NCBI RefSeq assembly: GCF_001010805.1 | Contig: NZ_CP011477.1 | Location: 2,619,001-2,683,000, forward strand | Direction of reading: 5' to 3' | Length of the DNA: 64,000 bases | Origin: Spongiibacter sp. IMCC21906 | GTDB taxonomy: Bacteria > Pseudomonadota > Gammaproteobacteria > Pseudomonadales > Spongiibacteraceae | Part shown: in pieces, positions 35,222-45,012 of the stretch | Layout of the letters: every line of letters begins with the position of its first letter | Position numbering within the stretch: the first letter of the stretch is position 1 | Notes under the pieces: model-generated | What the model was told of the DNA's origin: nothing | The model's input: the letters and a program-made list of their open reading frames with translations, nothing else | Database searches by the model: none | Made by a program: the position numbers and the translations under genes

Positions 35222-35731
35222 TTAGCGAGCCAAGTGAAACTGGATTTTTCCCAGCTCTTTTTTACCTTCGGCGCTGAGGGTTTCATCGTTTGCCAGCGGC
35301 AAACTAAATGGGATTTTTAATAATTCTCGCCCACCCACTTCTCGGGCGGCCTCGACGTAAAGCTGGTAATTTCCGACTGACAAAGAATCAAGCAAATCAC
35401 TAACATCAAGCTTGTAAACACCGGGAACACGGGTTGCACCGCTCACGCCATCTAATGGCATATCTGCACTGCGGCCACTGCGCCGCCACCATTGCCGCAT
35501 ATCTTTAAGCCACTGCTCGCCTTTATCCTCACCATTCCGATCTTGCTGATACCACACGGCAATATTATGAATATCACCACTGTCTAAGTTGTGTAGCCAA
35601 ATTGCCACATAAGGACGATGGTATTCGGCGACGTTGATTGTCGGTAACTCTACACTCACCCAGCTTTCTTCGGCTTGAGCCGCAGCCATAGAACACAGAA
35701 CAAAAAACAACAGGGCTATTCGTTTAATCAT
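35222..35731 (-). CDS. DUF2271 periplasmic protein
   Basis: A 169-aa exported protein. The start MIKRIALLFFVLC is chosen because it opens a normal signal peptide (cleavage near AAAQA) and follows the PepSY stop codon by 8 bp. A longer in-frame reading would lie within the PepSY gene. DUF2271 proteins are small beta-rich domains (IWLHN, NIAVWYQQDRN, GVYKLDV) that regularly co-occur with PepSY and DUF4198 genes. The function is unknown. Confidence 0.8.
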   Translation of the reverse strand: MIKRIALLFFVLCSMAAAQAEESWVSVELPTINVAEYHRPYVAIWLHNLDSGDIHNIAVWYQQDRNGEDKGEQWLKDMRQWWRRSGRSADMPLDGVSGATRVPGVYKLDVSDLLDSLSVGNYQLYVEAAREVGGRELLKIPFSLPLANDETLSAEGKKELGKIQFHLAR

Positions 35732-35739
35732 TTCTACAC

Positions 35740-36354
35740 CTAATGGATAAACAACAAAATTAATAACAAGGGAATCAACACACCCAAACCCACCATAGGC
35801 CAAGTACTGGGGCGACGAAGCGCCTGCTTTTGCAGCAGTAATAAACCCGTCATAGAAAACACCACACAGGCAACAGCAAACACATCCAAAAACCATCGCC
35901 ATGCCGTGCCGGTGTCACGACCTTTATGAAGATCATTAAAATAGGCGACCCACCCCCTATCGGTTTTTTCATAAATCAGTTCGCCTGAAGCCAAATCCAA
36001 ACTCAGCCAGGCATCTGCACCGGGTTGCGGCATAGCCAAATAAATTTCTTCCTCACTCCACTCGATTTGCTTAGTGGGTGGCAGATAAATCCGCTGCTCA
36101 CTGGCAAGCCAGCTGCGCAATGTTCTAGGAACCCGGCTGCTAACGTCTTCTTCTTCAGACAGCTGCGCTAACAAATCAGCTGGTACCGTGGTTTCCACAC
36201 TGGTAACTTGCGGCACAGCCGGAATAACCCCTGCGTGATTCAAGGTAATACCGGTAATGGCGAAGCCCAGCATGCCAATCAAGCACAGCGCTGAACTAAT
36301 CCAATGCCACTGTCTGAGCGAACCTGGTATTAATCGAGCCAGACTAAGGGTCAT
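35740..36354 (-). CDS. PepSY-associated membrane protein
   Basis: A 204-aa protein of the PepSY_TM family. It has an N-terminal transmembrane helix (about 20-40, with HWISSALCLIGM), a periplasmic PepSY-like loop (about 45-130), a second helix region (about 140-160) preceded by FNDLHKGRDTGTAWRWFLD, and a last C-terminal helix. His residues in the helices (HW, NH, LHKGRD) could ligate heme as in PepSY ferric reductases. The ATG at 36354 is preferred over a GTG two codons upstream because AGGAG then has proper spacing. First gene of the operon divergent from the TonB receptor. Confidence 0.82.
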   Translation of the reverse strand: MTLSLARLIPGSLRQWHWISSALCLIGMLGFAITGITLNHAGVIPAVPQVTSVETTVPADLLAQLSEEEDVSSRVPRTLRSWLASEQRIYLPPTKQIEWSEEEIYLAMPQPGADAWLSLDLASGELIYEKTDRGWVAYFNDLHKGRDTGTAWRWFLDVFAVACVVFSMTGLLLLQKQALRRPSTWPMVGLGVLIPLLLILLFIH

Positions 36355-36360
36355 TGCCAC

Positions 36361-36762
36361 TTTCTCCTGCTTGGCTTCAAGATTGAATACCTACGCAGGA
36401 AGCTCGGCAACATAGCGTTGTTAGACTGCGCCACTAAAAAAATAGATCTCATCACAAACCTCTGCTCTAACACTATCAGCAGAGCTGCTATAGCTTCACA
36501 GCCAATTTCTATTCTGCTTTTCATTAATCGTCTCGTTCTCAGCCCGGCGCTGATCAGAACCTATTTTATATAGCTGAGTGCGTATTAATTGCAAATGATA
36601 TCAAATATTGATTGCTATTGAGAATAGTTATTATTTATATTGTCGTCCGCCGACGCAATTCCCGGCCCAAATTAGCCATCAATTTTCAGTCAATACACAT
36701 TCCACAAGACCGGATGGGGTTATTTACCCGATATATAACCGGCTACCAAGGAGGCCCAAGCC
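36361..36762. promoter_or_regulatory. Divergent iron-regulated promoter region
   Basis: This gene-free stretch of about 400 bp separates the PepSY operon from the TonB receptor. It is AT-rich around 36570-36650, where a Fur-like site lies (see that entry). No small gene was seen. Confidence 0.6.
36619..36633. promoter_or_regulatory. Fur-box-like operator upstream of the TonB receptor
   Basis: TGAGAATAGTTATTA matches 11 of 14 informative positions of TGATAATnATTATCA. It lies about 130 bp before the receptor start and about 265 bp before the PepSY start, and may repress both. A weaker match overlaps 36588-36602. Confidence 0.6.
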
Positions 36763-38931
36763 ATGAACGAAATGCAGCACACCACGTCCCTAAACAACCC
36801 ACGAACGCGTAAAACCGCTATGTCCCAGGCCATTGCCATTGCGCTAGCAACTGGCAGTCTCAGCATGACCGCGCTGGCACAGCAGCCCCAAGAGACAAAA
36901 ACACTGCCAAAAGTGAATGTTGAAGCCGACGCGATCACGCCATACAAAGCAAAGAAAGCATCATCACCGATTTACACTCAGCCTTTAGCAGAAACGCCTA
37001 AAACTATTACCGTGGTGACTGAGGCGGTTTTACAAGATCAAGCCGTAACCAGTTTGCGTGATGCACTGCGTAATGTGTCTGGCATTACCATGCAGGCCGG
37101 TGAAGGCGGCGCAGCTGCGGGCGATAACCTCAGCATTCGCGGTTTTGACGCCACTAACGACCTGTATGTTGACGGCGTAAGAGATATCGGTGCTTACAGC
37201 CGCGATACCTTCAATCTAGAAACTGTTGAAGTGACCAAAGGCCCTTCTTCTACAGCAAGTGGCCGTGGCTCAGCTGGCGGTTCGGTTAACGTCGTGAGCA
37301 AAACCGCTAAATTTGAAGACTTTAAACGCGGCAGCGTAATGGTTGGCAACGACAGCCAATTGCGTGCAGCCATTGATGTGAACAGCCAACTGAGCAACAC
37401 CGTTGCCGGTCGCTTAAACGTCATGACGGAAGACAGTGGTGTGCCAGGCCGGGATGTCACCGAACGTGAATCCAGCGGGATTGCCGGTGCCCTAACGTTC
37501 AAAGCCAGCGAAAAAACCACGCTAACCGCAGGCCTGACCTGGCTGGATCAAGACAATCTGCCCGATGGCGGCGTGCCCTTGCTAACCGATGCCAATGGCC
37601 AGCGTTACCTGGATGAAAAAACCGCCGAAAACTACTACGGCGTTGAAGGTCGCGACTACGACGAAAACGAAGTGCTAAGCCTCAAGCTCGCGGTGGACCA
37701 CCAGTTCAATGATAACTTGAGCCTGCGCAACCAAACCTTTATCGGCCAAACCGAAACCCGCGCGGCCTTTACCCGGCCCTCGTTTAACAGTGATACCGGC
37801 ATGGTAAGACGCGGCGGCGTTAAAGCCCGTGACGAAGATCGGGATATCATCTCTAACCAAACAACCCTGCGCGCCATGTTTGCCAGCGGCAATGTAAAAC
37901 ATGATTTGGTTAGCGGCATTGATTTAACCAAAGAAGAATACACTCGTTATGAGCTAGTCACCGCCAACGACGACCCGGCAGAAGTCGATCTCTATAACCC
38001 ACAAACTGACGCCCCCTATGCCGGTAACATTAGCCGTGGCGGCGGCGAAAACTCTGGCCAATACGACTCTATCGCCCTGTTCTTTAGCGACACTCTTACC
38101 TTTACACCGCAGTGGAGCGCCACCGTCGGTGTGCGAGCAGAACAGTACGATCAAGAATATTCACAAAACTACACCTCTTCGGGTCGTGGCGGCGTATTAA
38201 CACCACCATTTCAATATGAAACCGACGATACCTTGGTGAGCTGGAATGCCTCTGTAAGCTACAAGCCCGCAGAAAATGGCACCATTTACTTTGGACTGGC
38301 TAACGCGCAAACCCCATTGGGCAGCAACCTGACATTGTCTGCAGATCAACAAGATATTGACGCCGAAGAAGATGAACTGATCGAACTGGGCACCAAGTGG
38401 GAACTGTTTGGCGACCGTTTGTTGGCAACAGCAGCGATATTTCAGTCCACCAAAACCAACGCCCAAACCACTGATGAAAACGATCTGCTAGTGTTAGATG
38501 GCGAGCAAGAAGTGAGTGGTTTTGAGCTAGGCCTAAACGGCGCGATAAATGATAAGTGGTCACTGATTGCCAACTACAGCTACACCGATACCGAAATTAC
38601 GGAATCTGGCGACCCAACGGAAGAAGGCACAGACCTGTTCAATATTCCCGAGCATTCAGCCAACCTGTGGAGCACTTATCAGCTTTCCCAAGACTGGCAA
38701 GTGGGCGGCGGTCTGCAGTATATCGGTGAATATGACAATGGCACCACCACAGAGTTAGATGCCGTGACTCTAATCAATGCAGTGGCCTCCTGGCAGGCAA
38801 CGGACAATCTGAACCTGCAATTAAACGTGAACAACCTGACTGATGAGAAATACCTTCTCAAGCCCCGTGGTAGTCGAGGTGTTCCCGGTACAGGCCGAAG
38901 CATCACCCTCACGGCTAGCGTCGAATTCTAA
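36763..38931 (+). CDS. TonB-dependent catecholate siderophore receptor, Fiu-like
   Basis: A 722-aa outer-membrane receptor with a signal peptide (cleavage after TALAQ), a plug domain (about 60-180, with [36 protein letters not shown] and [14 protein letters not shown]) and a 22-strand barrel ending in aromatic Phe (ASVEF). AAGGAGG eight bases upstream supports the ATG at 36763. The YbiX/PiuC-like hydroxylase gene directly downstream is the hallmark partner of Fiu/PiuA receptors. TonB-ExbB-ExbD encoded at 54-56 kb may energise it. Ligand identity is inferred, not shown. Confidence 0.9.
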   Translation: MNEMQHTTSLNNPRTRKTAMSQAIAIALATGSLSMTALAQQPQETKTLPKVNVEADAITPYKAKKASSPIYTQPLAETPKTITVVTEAVLQDQAVTSLRDALRNVSGITMQAGEGGAAAGDNLSIRGFDATNDLYVDGVRDIGAYSRDTFNLETVEVTKGPSSTASGRGSAGGSVNVVSKTAKFEDFKRGSVMVGNDSQLRAAIDVNSQLSNTVAGRLNVMTEDSGVPGRDVTERESSGIAGALTFKASEKTTLTAGLTWLDQDNLPDGGVPLLTDANGQRYLDEKTAENYYGVEGRDYDENEVLSLKLAVDHQFNDNLSLRNQTFIGQTETRAAFTRPSFNSDTGMVRRGGVKARDEDRDIISNQTTLRAMFASGNVKHDLVSGIDLTKEEYTRYELVTANDDPAEVDLYNPQTDAPYAGNISRGGGENSGQYDSIALFFSDTLTFTPQWSATVGVRAEQYDQEYSQNYTSSGRGGVLTPPFQYETDDTLVSWNASVSYKPAENGTIYFGLANAQTPLGSNLTLSADQQDIDAEEDELIELGTKWELFGDRLLATAAIFQSTKTNAQTTDENDLLVLDGEQEVSGFELGLNGAINDKWSLIANYSYTDTEITESGDPTEEGTDLFNIPEHSANLWSTYQLSQDWQVGGGLQYIGEYDNGTTTELDAVTLINAVASWQATDNLNLQLNVNNLTDEKYLLKPRGSRGVPGTGRSITLTASVEF

Positions 38932-38948
38932 AACCGTGCTTATCGTCC

Positions 38949-38973
38949 AAGCCCCGCCTTTGCGGGGCTTTTT
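38949..38973 (+). terminator. Intrinsic terminator after the TonB receptor
   Basis: A perfect 9-bp GC-rich stem (aagccccgc / gcggggctt) with a 4-nt loop is followed by a T-tract, 18 bp past the stop codon. This is a classic Rho-independent terminator, so the downstream hydroxylase probably depends on read-through or its own promoter. Confidence 0.9.
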
Positions 38974-39094
38974 CGTATCTGGCCGTGGCTCAACATCTTC
39001 ACACTCCCCAGGTTCTTGCCAAACTGCGTATGCCCGCAATAAGCTAGAGCAGCAGTTATCATTCATCTCACCCAATAACGGACACCCCAACAAC

Positions 39095-39775
39095 ATGCTG
39101 ATTCAAGTCCCCAAGCTGCTAAGCAAAGACCAAGTTGCTCACTGTCGGCACATTTTGGAGTCGGCTGAATGGATAGATGGCAAAGTTACCGCTGGCTATC
39201 AATCCGCCAGAGCCAAAAACAATATCCAACTTCCCGAAAACTCCGAAGCCGCAAAAGTGCTTGGCGATATCGTTCTAGCCGCCTTGGCGAAAAGCAATAT
39301 TTTTATGTCCGCCGCGTTACCCTTAAAAATATTCCCCCCTTTATTCAACTGTTACCAAGGTGGGCACGCCTTTGGGGTTCACGTTGACAATGCTATCCGC
39401 CAAGTACCCGGCACGGCAGTGAAAGTCAGAACGGATCTATCCATGACCTTGTTTTTCTCGGAGCCAGAAGAATACCAAGGTGGAGAGCTGGTGATCGAAG
39501 ATACCTACGGCACCCATAGCGTTAAGCTCCCGGCGGGAGATATGGTGATATATCCCTCTAGCAGCCTTCATCGCGTTACCCCCGTAACAGATGGCCAACG
39601 ATTAGCCTCCTTCTTTTGGTTGCAAAGTATGGTTGCCAGTGATGAAAAACGAACCTTGCTTTACGATATGGACATGGCTATTCAAAATTTAAGTCAGGGC
39701 CAAGAAGACAACCCCGCCATCGTGCAACTAACCGGTGTCTATCACAATTTATTACGACAATGGGCGCAAACCTAA
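39095..39775 (+). CDS. piuC: Fe(II)/2-oxoglutarate PKHD-type hydroxylase, YbiX/PiuC-like
   Basis: A 226-aa Fe(II)- and 2-oxoglutarate-dependent dioxygenase. The iron triad is His96, Asp98 (HVDNAI) and His159, and Arg169 binds 2-oxoglutarate, at the same positions as in E. coli YbiX. Family members sit next to Fiu/PiuA receptors and are linked to catechol siderophore use, but the substrate is not established. The start MLIQVP at 39095 is fixed by family alignment; the ribosome site is weak, and the frame is open further upstream across the terminator. Confidence 0.9.
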   Translation: MLIQVPKLLSKDQVAHCRHILESAEWIDGKVTAGYQSARAKNNIQLPENSEAAKVLGDIVLAALAKSNIFMSAALPLKIFPPLFNCYQGGHAFGVHVDNAIRQVPGTAVKVRTDLSMTLFFSEPEEYQGGELVIEDTYGTHSVKLPAGDMVIYPSSSLHRVTPVTDGQRLASFFWLQSMVASDEKRTLLYDMDMAIQNLSQGQEDNPAIVQLTGVYHNLLRQWAQT

Positions 39776-39880
39776 TATTCTTGTTAAGCGGCGGGCAAGA
39801 ATTGATAAGCTAATCTAGACTCAGAATTACCAGCCTATAAGCAAACTAAGCTGATATAGATACGATACCGGGAGACAAAA

Positions 39881-40294
39881 ATGAATATTTTAAAATATGC
39901 CGCACTGACATTCAGCATCGCTACCGCCAGCCTGGCCTTGGCAGACAAAGTTGAACCTAACCCAAATATCCAGCTTGCTACTGGCGAAACTGAACATTGC
40001 GTTGGCATTACCCGTATCGATGAAATTGAGGTTTTGGATAAACGCAATATTCTTTTTTACATGAAAGGTAAAAAGGTTTATCTCAACGATCTTCCTCGTC
40101 CCTGCCCCGGCTTTAGCAGCCGCGACACCATTACCTACAGCACCTCACTCCATAAGTTGTGTAACTCAGATATCGTTACCGAGCTTAACGATGTAGGCTC
40201 AGATTATATGCGCGGCGCATCCTGCGGCCTGGGTAAGTTTTACCCCATCAGCAAAGAAGACGCGGACAAACTACGCACAGAAAGTCACAAGTAA
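39881..40294 (+). CDS. Small exported protein, DUF6491-like
   Basis: A 137-aa protein with a signal peptide (ends SLALA). The mature part has four Cys (HCVGI, PCPG, LCNSD, SCGLG), probably forming two disulfides, and resembles the DUF6491 family of small exported proteins of unknown function. GGGAG precedes the ATG. It stands alone between the hydroxylase and a convergent RND exporter. Confidence 0.65.
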   Translation: MNILKYAALTFSIATASLALADKVEPNPNIQLATGETEHCVGITRIDEIEVLDKRNILFYMKGKKVYLNDLPRPCPGFSSRDTITYSTSLHKLCNSDIVTELNDVGSDYMRGASCGLGKFYPISKEDADKLRTESHK

Positions 40295-40428
40295 CTCTTC
40301 CAGAAAACCGCTATAGCTACTAGCTCAAGATAAATTTCAGGGAGTGAACCGAGCAACAGGGCTAGCAAAACAATGAGCCAAAAAGCCGGGGCGCGGCCAC
40401 ATAAAGCCCGCCCCGTTCTAAACTGAAT

Positions 40429-42840
40429 TTATTTATCCTCAGGGGTAAATTCTGGCCCAAAAGGCTTCAACAACAAAAGCATCGCTGGCATAAACAGTAA
40501 ATCAGCCAGCAGTGCCACGCTAATTGCCACCCCAAGCAGCAAACCAAAATGGGCAATAACCAACATATTGGATAACAGATAACAAGAAAATGCGCCAATC
40601 AAAATCAGCGTTGTAATGATCAATGCTGGACCCACATCTCGTAAGGATTGCTCAACGGCCAAAGCATAATTACCACTCTCAAAAAACCGGCGACGAAAGC
40701 GCGTTACTAAATGAATACTGTCATCTACCGCGATACCGATGGCAATAGTTGCAAGCAACAGCTTCATATAGTCCAGGTGCATATCTATCCACCCCATCAA
40801 ACCCAATATCGCCAATACCGGCGTCACATTGGGGATCATCGTCAACAGACCCACTTTAATCGAACCAAACGCGATACACAGAAATACGGCAATGCCAATA
40901 AAAATCAGGCTATAACCGTAAAACTGAGTATCGGCAATATAATCTGCAACTTTAATCCACATTAGACCGATACCGGTCTTACGCACCTCTGCACCAGGCA
41001 AAGGATGCTGTTCAAGGTACGCATCCACACTGTTCATAACTTTTCGAACTTCGGATGACTCCATCAGCTCAACCCGCAGCTCCAATACTGCTCGGGAATA
41101 ATCACGAGTGACAAAATCATCTAATTCGTCACCACCAGAAATCTCATAAACCAGAAAATATTGACCGATTAAATTTCGATCATCCGGCACGGTATACCAA
41201 GCCTTGTCATCACCGTGAAAGCTGCGATTTATATCTTTTTGAATATCCACCACCGAATAGGTTTTCTTTACGTGTGGGAGTGATTCTGCATACTGTTGCA
41301 GTTTATCCAATGCCTGCAGCAAGGCAGGGTCTTTAATACCATCCGCTTCGCCGGTGTCCACAATATAGGCAAAACTGAGTATTCCCCCCATCACCTCCTC
41401 GGCTTTTTCGGTATGTTGTCGCCACTCCACACTGGGCTTGAATTCAGTCAAAAAGTTAAAATCAATTTTCAGCATAGATACGCCAACAAGGCTGACCAAA
41501 ATAACCATCAAGCCTGTTCCCAGTAGTTTTTTGGGGTGCTGAAGGTTTAACTTTATGCATGCCTCAACTGCAGATAACACATATCGATTAACACCTTTGC
41601 GATTTTTTGTCTGCTTTGGTTTTGCCTTGCCTCCCGCCAAAAACACCACTAACAAAGTTAAGGACAATATAAGGGTAAACATCACCCCGGCCGCCGCATA
41701 CATTGCCATTTCACTGAGCACTTTAAGATGGGAAACCGTCATCACCAAAAAGCCAAAAGCGGTGGTCATAGCCGCCAGCAAACAAGCACCACCCACCTTG
41801 CCAATAGCCATTTGTACAGAAAGCTTTCGGTCGCCTGTTTCGGCAAACACCCGCTGAAACTCAAGAATGATATGCACTGATTGCGCCACGCCAACAGCGC
41901 AGAGCAGCGTTGGTACAATGCCAAAAAACAACCCCAGTACCCAGCCAAACGCGCCCATGACCCCCAGCACCAAGATAATGCTCAGCACCACCACCGCCAG
42001 CGGGCCCACCAAACCCAACCAGCTAACACGAAACAACAAAAACGACAGCAACGCCAACAACCCCAATGTCATTAGGGTCCCCTTGGCAGAATCACTCATA
42101 AACAGATTGTTATAAGTGGCATTCATCGGCACATCGCCGGTGAGAAAAAATTCAATGCCCTGATACTCATCCCGAGCCAGAATTTCTCTAACCTTGTTAT
42201 CACTCACTTGAGGATAAAGGTTATTAATATCACTACTGCCCTTGGCAGGATCAAAAATAATATCCTTCAGCAAATCGACACTGCTGAGCTCCATTTCTAA
42301 AATTACCGCGCCGTAAGTCGCCTCTTCATTAACCAGATAATTTACATACAACGGCCGATCCAGCACCCTCTCACGCAACTCCAGCAGCGCTTGTTGTGAG
42401 TCGGGAAAATCAATCATCAGTTCATCGATATGAATGGAATCACCGTCTGCGCGGATAAATTCCACATTAGTCAGGCTGGTCACCTCACGAACAAAAGGCA
42501 CTTCATTCTCTAGTGCTTCCGTCAGGCTTGCGACCTGCTGCATTGCCTCGTAATTGAATGGTCCATGAGGTCGATTGGGAACCCGGTAAAGGATGTACGT
42601 CACTTCATCAGAGAGGAACTCGTCCAGATATTCTGAATAGGCAACATAGGCAGGATCTGACTTATCGAAGTAAGCATCAAGACTGTTATCACTCTGCACT
42701 TTACTTGCAAAGTAAAGGCCAACGCCCAGCAGCAACAGAGAAAACAGCACCACCCACCAACGGTGGGAAACCGCCCAAGCGGCCAATCTGAAAAAAGCAT
42801 TATCGATAAGATCTACAAACTTGGAGTCTCTACCCGCCAT
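40429..42840 (-). CDS. MMPL/RND-superfamily exporter
   Basis: An 803-aa inner-membrane transporter with two repeats of the RND fold. A first helix (about 17-35) precedes each large periplasmic loop, followed by blocks of five helices (about 255-400 and 660-790). The proton-relay pattern AIGIAVDDSIHLVTRF is in the second block. It resembles MmpL/HpnN-type lipid or hydrophobic-compound exporters. It is divergent from a LolA-like protein and a barrel protein, which could be its periplasmic and outer-membrane partners. Confidence 0.85.
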   Translation of the reverse strand: MAGRDSKFVDLIDNAFFRLAAWAVSHRWWVVLFSLLLLGVGLYFASKVQSDNSLDAYFDKSDPAYVAYSEYLDEFLSDEVTYILYRVPNRPHGPFNYEAMQQVASLTEALENEVPFVREVTSLTNVEFIRADGDSIHIDELMIDFPDSQQALLELRERVLDRPLYVNYLVNEEATYGAVILEMELSSVDLLKDIIFDPAKGSSDINNLYPQVSDNKVREILARDEYQGIEFFLTGDVPMNATYNNLFMSDSAKGTLMTLGLLALLSFLLFRVSWLGLVGPLAVVVLSIILVLGVMGAFGWVLGLFFGIVPTLLCAVGVAQSVHIILEFQRVFAETGDRKLSVQMAIGKVGGACLLAAMTTAFGFLVMTVSHLKVLSEMAMYAAAGVMFTLILSLTLLVVFLAGGKAKPKQTKNRKGVNRYVLSAVEACIKLNLQHPKKLLGTGLMVILVSLVGVSMLKIDFNFLTEFKPSVEWRQHTEKAEEVMGGILSFAYIVDTGEADGIKDPALLQALDKLQQYAESLPHVKKTYSVVDIQKDINRSFHGDDKAWYTVPDDRNLIGQYFLVYEISGGDELDDFVTRDYSRAVLELRVELMESSEVRKVMNSVDAYLEQHPLPGAEVRKTGIGLMWIKVADYIADTQFYGYSLIFIGIAVFLCIAFGSIKVGLLTMIPNVTPVLAILGLMGWIDMHLDYMKLLLATIAIGIAVDDSIHLVTRFRRRFFESGNYALAVEQSLRDVGPALIITTLILIGAFSCYLLSNMLVIAHFGLLLGVAISVALLADLLFMPAMLLLLKPFGPEFTPEDK

Positions 42841-42866
42841 AAAAAAAGTACTCGATTAGTATAAAA

Positions 42867-42898
42867 TTATTGTTATTAACTCTGTGACAATAACACAG
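42867..42898. promoter_or_regulatory. Nested palindromes in the MMPL/LolA-like divergent region
   Basis: Within 32 bp are ttattgt ... acaataa arms (42867-42873 and 42887-42893), the perfect GTTATTAAC (42872-42880) and CTGTG ... CACAG arms (42882-42898). They lie in the 167-bp divergent region between the exporter and the LolA-like gene, where a shared operator would be expected. No regulator gene is adjacent. Confidence 0.4.
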
Positions 42899-43007
42899 CA
42901 CCACAGGAGAAATATTATACAACTAATGATAATGTTCCAGACTGGGTTAGGGTAGGCAAGCCAAAAAATAAAATCGCTGCCATCGACACACAAAAGAGGA
43001 CAATAAT

Positions 43008-43808
43008 ATGCTGATCAATTATCGAGGCTGCTGGTTGGCCATCGCCGCAACCATACTGCTCAATAGCAGCGTTTTTGCTGAGACAAAATCTCCCGAAGCC
43101 AAAGGCTTGGTCATCGCCAAAGAAATGAAAGCCCGTGATACGGGCTGGACAGACTCCACCGCCACCATGGAAATGCAATTATTCAGTCGCGGCGACATGC
43201 TGGCCACCCGGGAAATGCGAATTAAAAGCCTGGAAAAACAGGATGACGGCGATAAATCACTCACTATTTTTGATACTCCAAGAGATGTTCAGGGCACCGC
43301 TTTTCTCAGCTTCACTCATATTCTTGAGCCCGATGATCAGTGGCTATATTTACCCGCTCTGAAGCGCGTCAAACAAATTTCATCTAAGAATAAAACCAGC
43401 CCCTTTATGGGCAGCGAATTCTCCTACGAAGACCTCAACTCCTTTGAGGTTGCCCGCTATGATTATAAGTGGCTGCGCAACGAAACCTTTAATGGCATGG
43501 AGTGCTATGTCATTGAGGCTTATCCCAAAGACCCTTATTCTGGATACAGCAAAGAAGTCGTCTGGGTGGATCATGCCGAATTAAGGCCACTTAAAGCTGA
43601 CTATTACGATAAACGCGGCAAATTGTTAAAAACGCTGATTTACAGTGACTATCAACAATATCTGGATACCTTCTGGCGGCCCGCTACTCAAACCATGGTT
43701 AATCACCAAAACAATAAAAAAACCATCGTTTTAATGAAGAATTATCAATTTAAAACAGGGCTAGACGAAAGTGACTTCACCCGAAACAGCTTGCAACGTG
43801 CCCGCTAG
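43008..43808 (+). CDS. LolA-like outer-membrane lipoprotein-sorting family protein
   Basis: A 266-aa exported protein with a signal peptide (ends SVFAE) and the LolA-like half-barrel pattern (DTPRDVQGTAFLSF, DDQWLYLPALKRVKQI, YVIEAYPKDPYSGYSK). Stand-alone members next to MMPL exporters are thought to shuttle lipids across the periplasm. GAGGAC sits six bases before the ATG. The barrel-protein gene begins inside its last codons (38-bp overlap), so the two are coupled. Confidence 0.82.
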   Translation: MLINYRGCWLAIAATILLNSSVFAETKSPEAKGLVIAKEMKARDTGWTDSTATMEMQLFSRGDMLATREMRIKSLEKQDDGDKSLTIFDTPRDVQGTAFLSFTHILEPDDQWLYLPALKRVKQISSKNKTSPFMGSEFSYEDLNSFEVARYDYKWLRNETFNGMECYVIEAYPKDPYSGYSKEVVWVDHAELRPLKADYYDKRGKLLKTLIYSDYQQYLDTFWRPATQTMVNHQNNKKTIVLMKNYQFKTGLDESDFTRNSLQRAR

Positions 43809-45012
43809 GCAGGCGGCCACAAGGGTAATATCTGGCTGCTGCAGAATTTTACTTTGCTGCTTCAGTGTCAGTGGCAACGCAGAGATATTAGGTTATGCCG
43901 GGCTTCAAACCCGCTGGTTTCCAGACACAGCATTAGAGCCACAACAAAAAGACACCGCCTATTCTATGGTCGTGGCACCCGAGTGGTATCAGCGCTTTAA
44001 CAATAACGACGATAGCGTGAATGTAAAACTGTTCTACCGCCACGACAGTGCTGATGACAAGCGGAGTCACGGTGATATTCGCGAGGCCTATTGGCAGCAT
44101 GTGGGCCAAGACTATGAGTTTAGCCTTGGTATCAACAAACTCTTTTGGGGCGTTACCGAGTCCCAGCACTTGGTGGACATTGTTAATCAAACTGACCTTG
44201 TCGAGGCCCCAGATGGAGAAGAAAAACTTGGCCAGACCATGGCGCATTTGGCCTTGCTACAGGACTGGGGAGTTGTTGATATCATTCTGCTGCCCGGTTT
44301 CAGAGAACGAAGCTTTGCCGGAGAAAATGGTCGCCTCCGCAGCATTCCCCTCACCATAGAAGACGGGCGCTTCGATAGCGGTGCTGGAGATAAGCACAGC
44401 GATGCAGCCTTACGCTGGAGTCACTACCTCGGCGATGTGAGTCTAGGCATTTCCAGCTTTTGGGGAACATCCCGAGAGCCGCTGCTTGAGGTGGCTACGA
44501 ACAACGGCAATGTGGTTCTGCAGCCGTTTTACCCACAAATTTTTCAAAATGGCCTTACCGCACAATATATTGTTGGCGACTGGATTTGGAAGCTGGAAAC
44601 AATTTACAGGGAATACCTTGGCGATACCCAAGGAATCGATTTTTTTGCCAGCACCAGCGGTGTCGAAAAAGCAATTGTCGGCATCTGGAATAACTGGGAT
44701 CTGGGGGTACTCGCTGAGTATTCACAAGACAGCCGCGGAAATGAAGCGACATCGCTATATCAAAATGATTTATTTATAGGTGGGCGTTTAAGTTTTAATG
44801 ATATTGCTGGCAGCGAAATTCTTGCTGGCGTCGTCCAAGACTTGAGCAAAGCGGGGTCGCAACTTGCCTTTGTAGAAGCCAGTACCCGGCTTGGTAGTTC
44901 AACTCGACTTAGCCTTGAGTTTTACTATTTCAGTGCCGAAGATAATAGCGCGCCGTTATTTTTGCTACGTCGCGACAGTTTTGTAGAACTGGCCATTGAC
45001 TATTATTTTTAG
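43771..45012 (+). CDS. Putative outer-membrane beta-barrel partner protein
   Basis: An exported protein of up to 413 aa whose start is uncertain: GTG 43771 or GTG 43798 both lack a good ribosome site. A hydrophobic stretch (ISGCCRILLCCFSVSG) followed by NAEILGYAGLQTRWF looks like a signal peptide end. Alternating aromatic/polar strands and the C-terminal ELAIDYYF with terminal Phe indicate an outer-membrane barrel. It is coupled to the LolA-like gene, as in MMPL-LolA-barrel export loci. The end overlaps the convergent efflux gene by 4 bp. Confidence 0.72.
   Translation: MTSPETACNVPARQAATRVISGCCRILLCCFSVSGNAEILGYAGLQTRWFPDTALEPQQKDTAYSMVVAPEWYQRFNNNDDSVNVKLFYRHDSADDKRSHGDIREAYWQHVGQDYEFSLGINKLFWGVTESQHLVDIVNQTDLVEAPDGEEKLGQTMAHLALLQDWGVVDIILLPGFRERSFAGENGRLRSIPLTIEDGRFDSGAGDKHSDAALRWSHYLGDVSLGISSFWGTSREPLLEVATNNGNVVLQPFYPQIFQNGLTAQYIVGDWIWKLETIYREYLGDTQGIDFFASTSGVEKAIVGIWNNWDLGVLAEYSQDSRGNEATSLYQNDLFIGGRLSFNDIAGSEILAGVVQDLSKAGSQLAFVEASTRLGSSTRLSLEFYYFSAEDNSAPLFLLRRDSFVELAIDYYF

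Noticed and set aside
38843-39094. Extension of the PiuC-like gene into the receptor's 3' end
   Set aside because: It would cross a strong terminator and run in another frame over the receptor; YbiX-type residue numbering fits the start at 39095.
40385-40416. Possible terminator between the DUF6491-like gene and the MMPL gene
   Set aside because: Only a 7-bp stem with a 15-nt loop and no T-tract, too weak to list.
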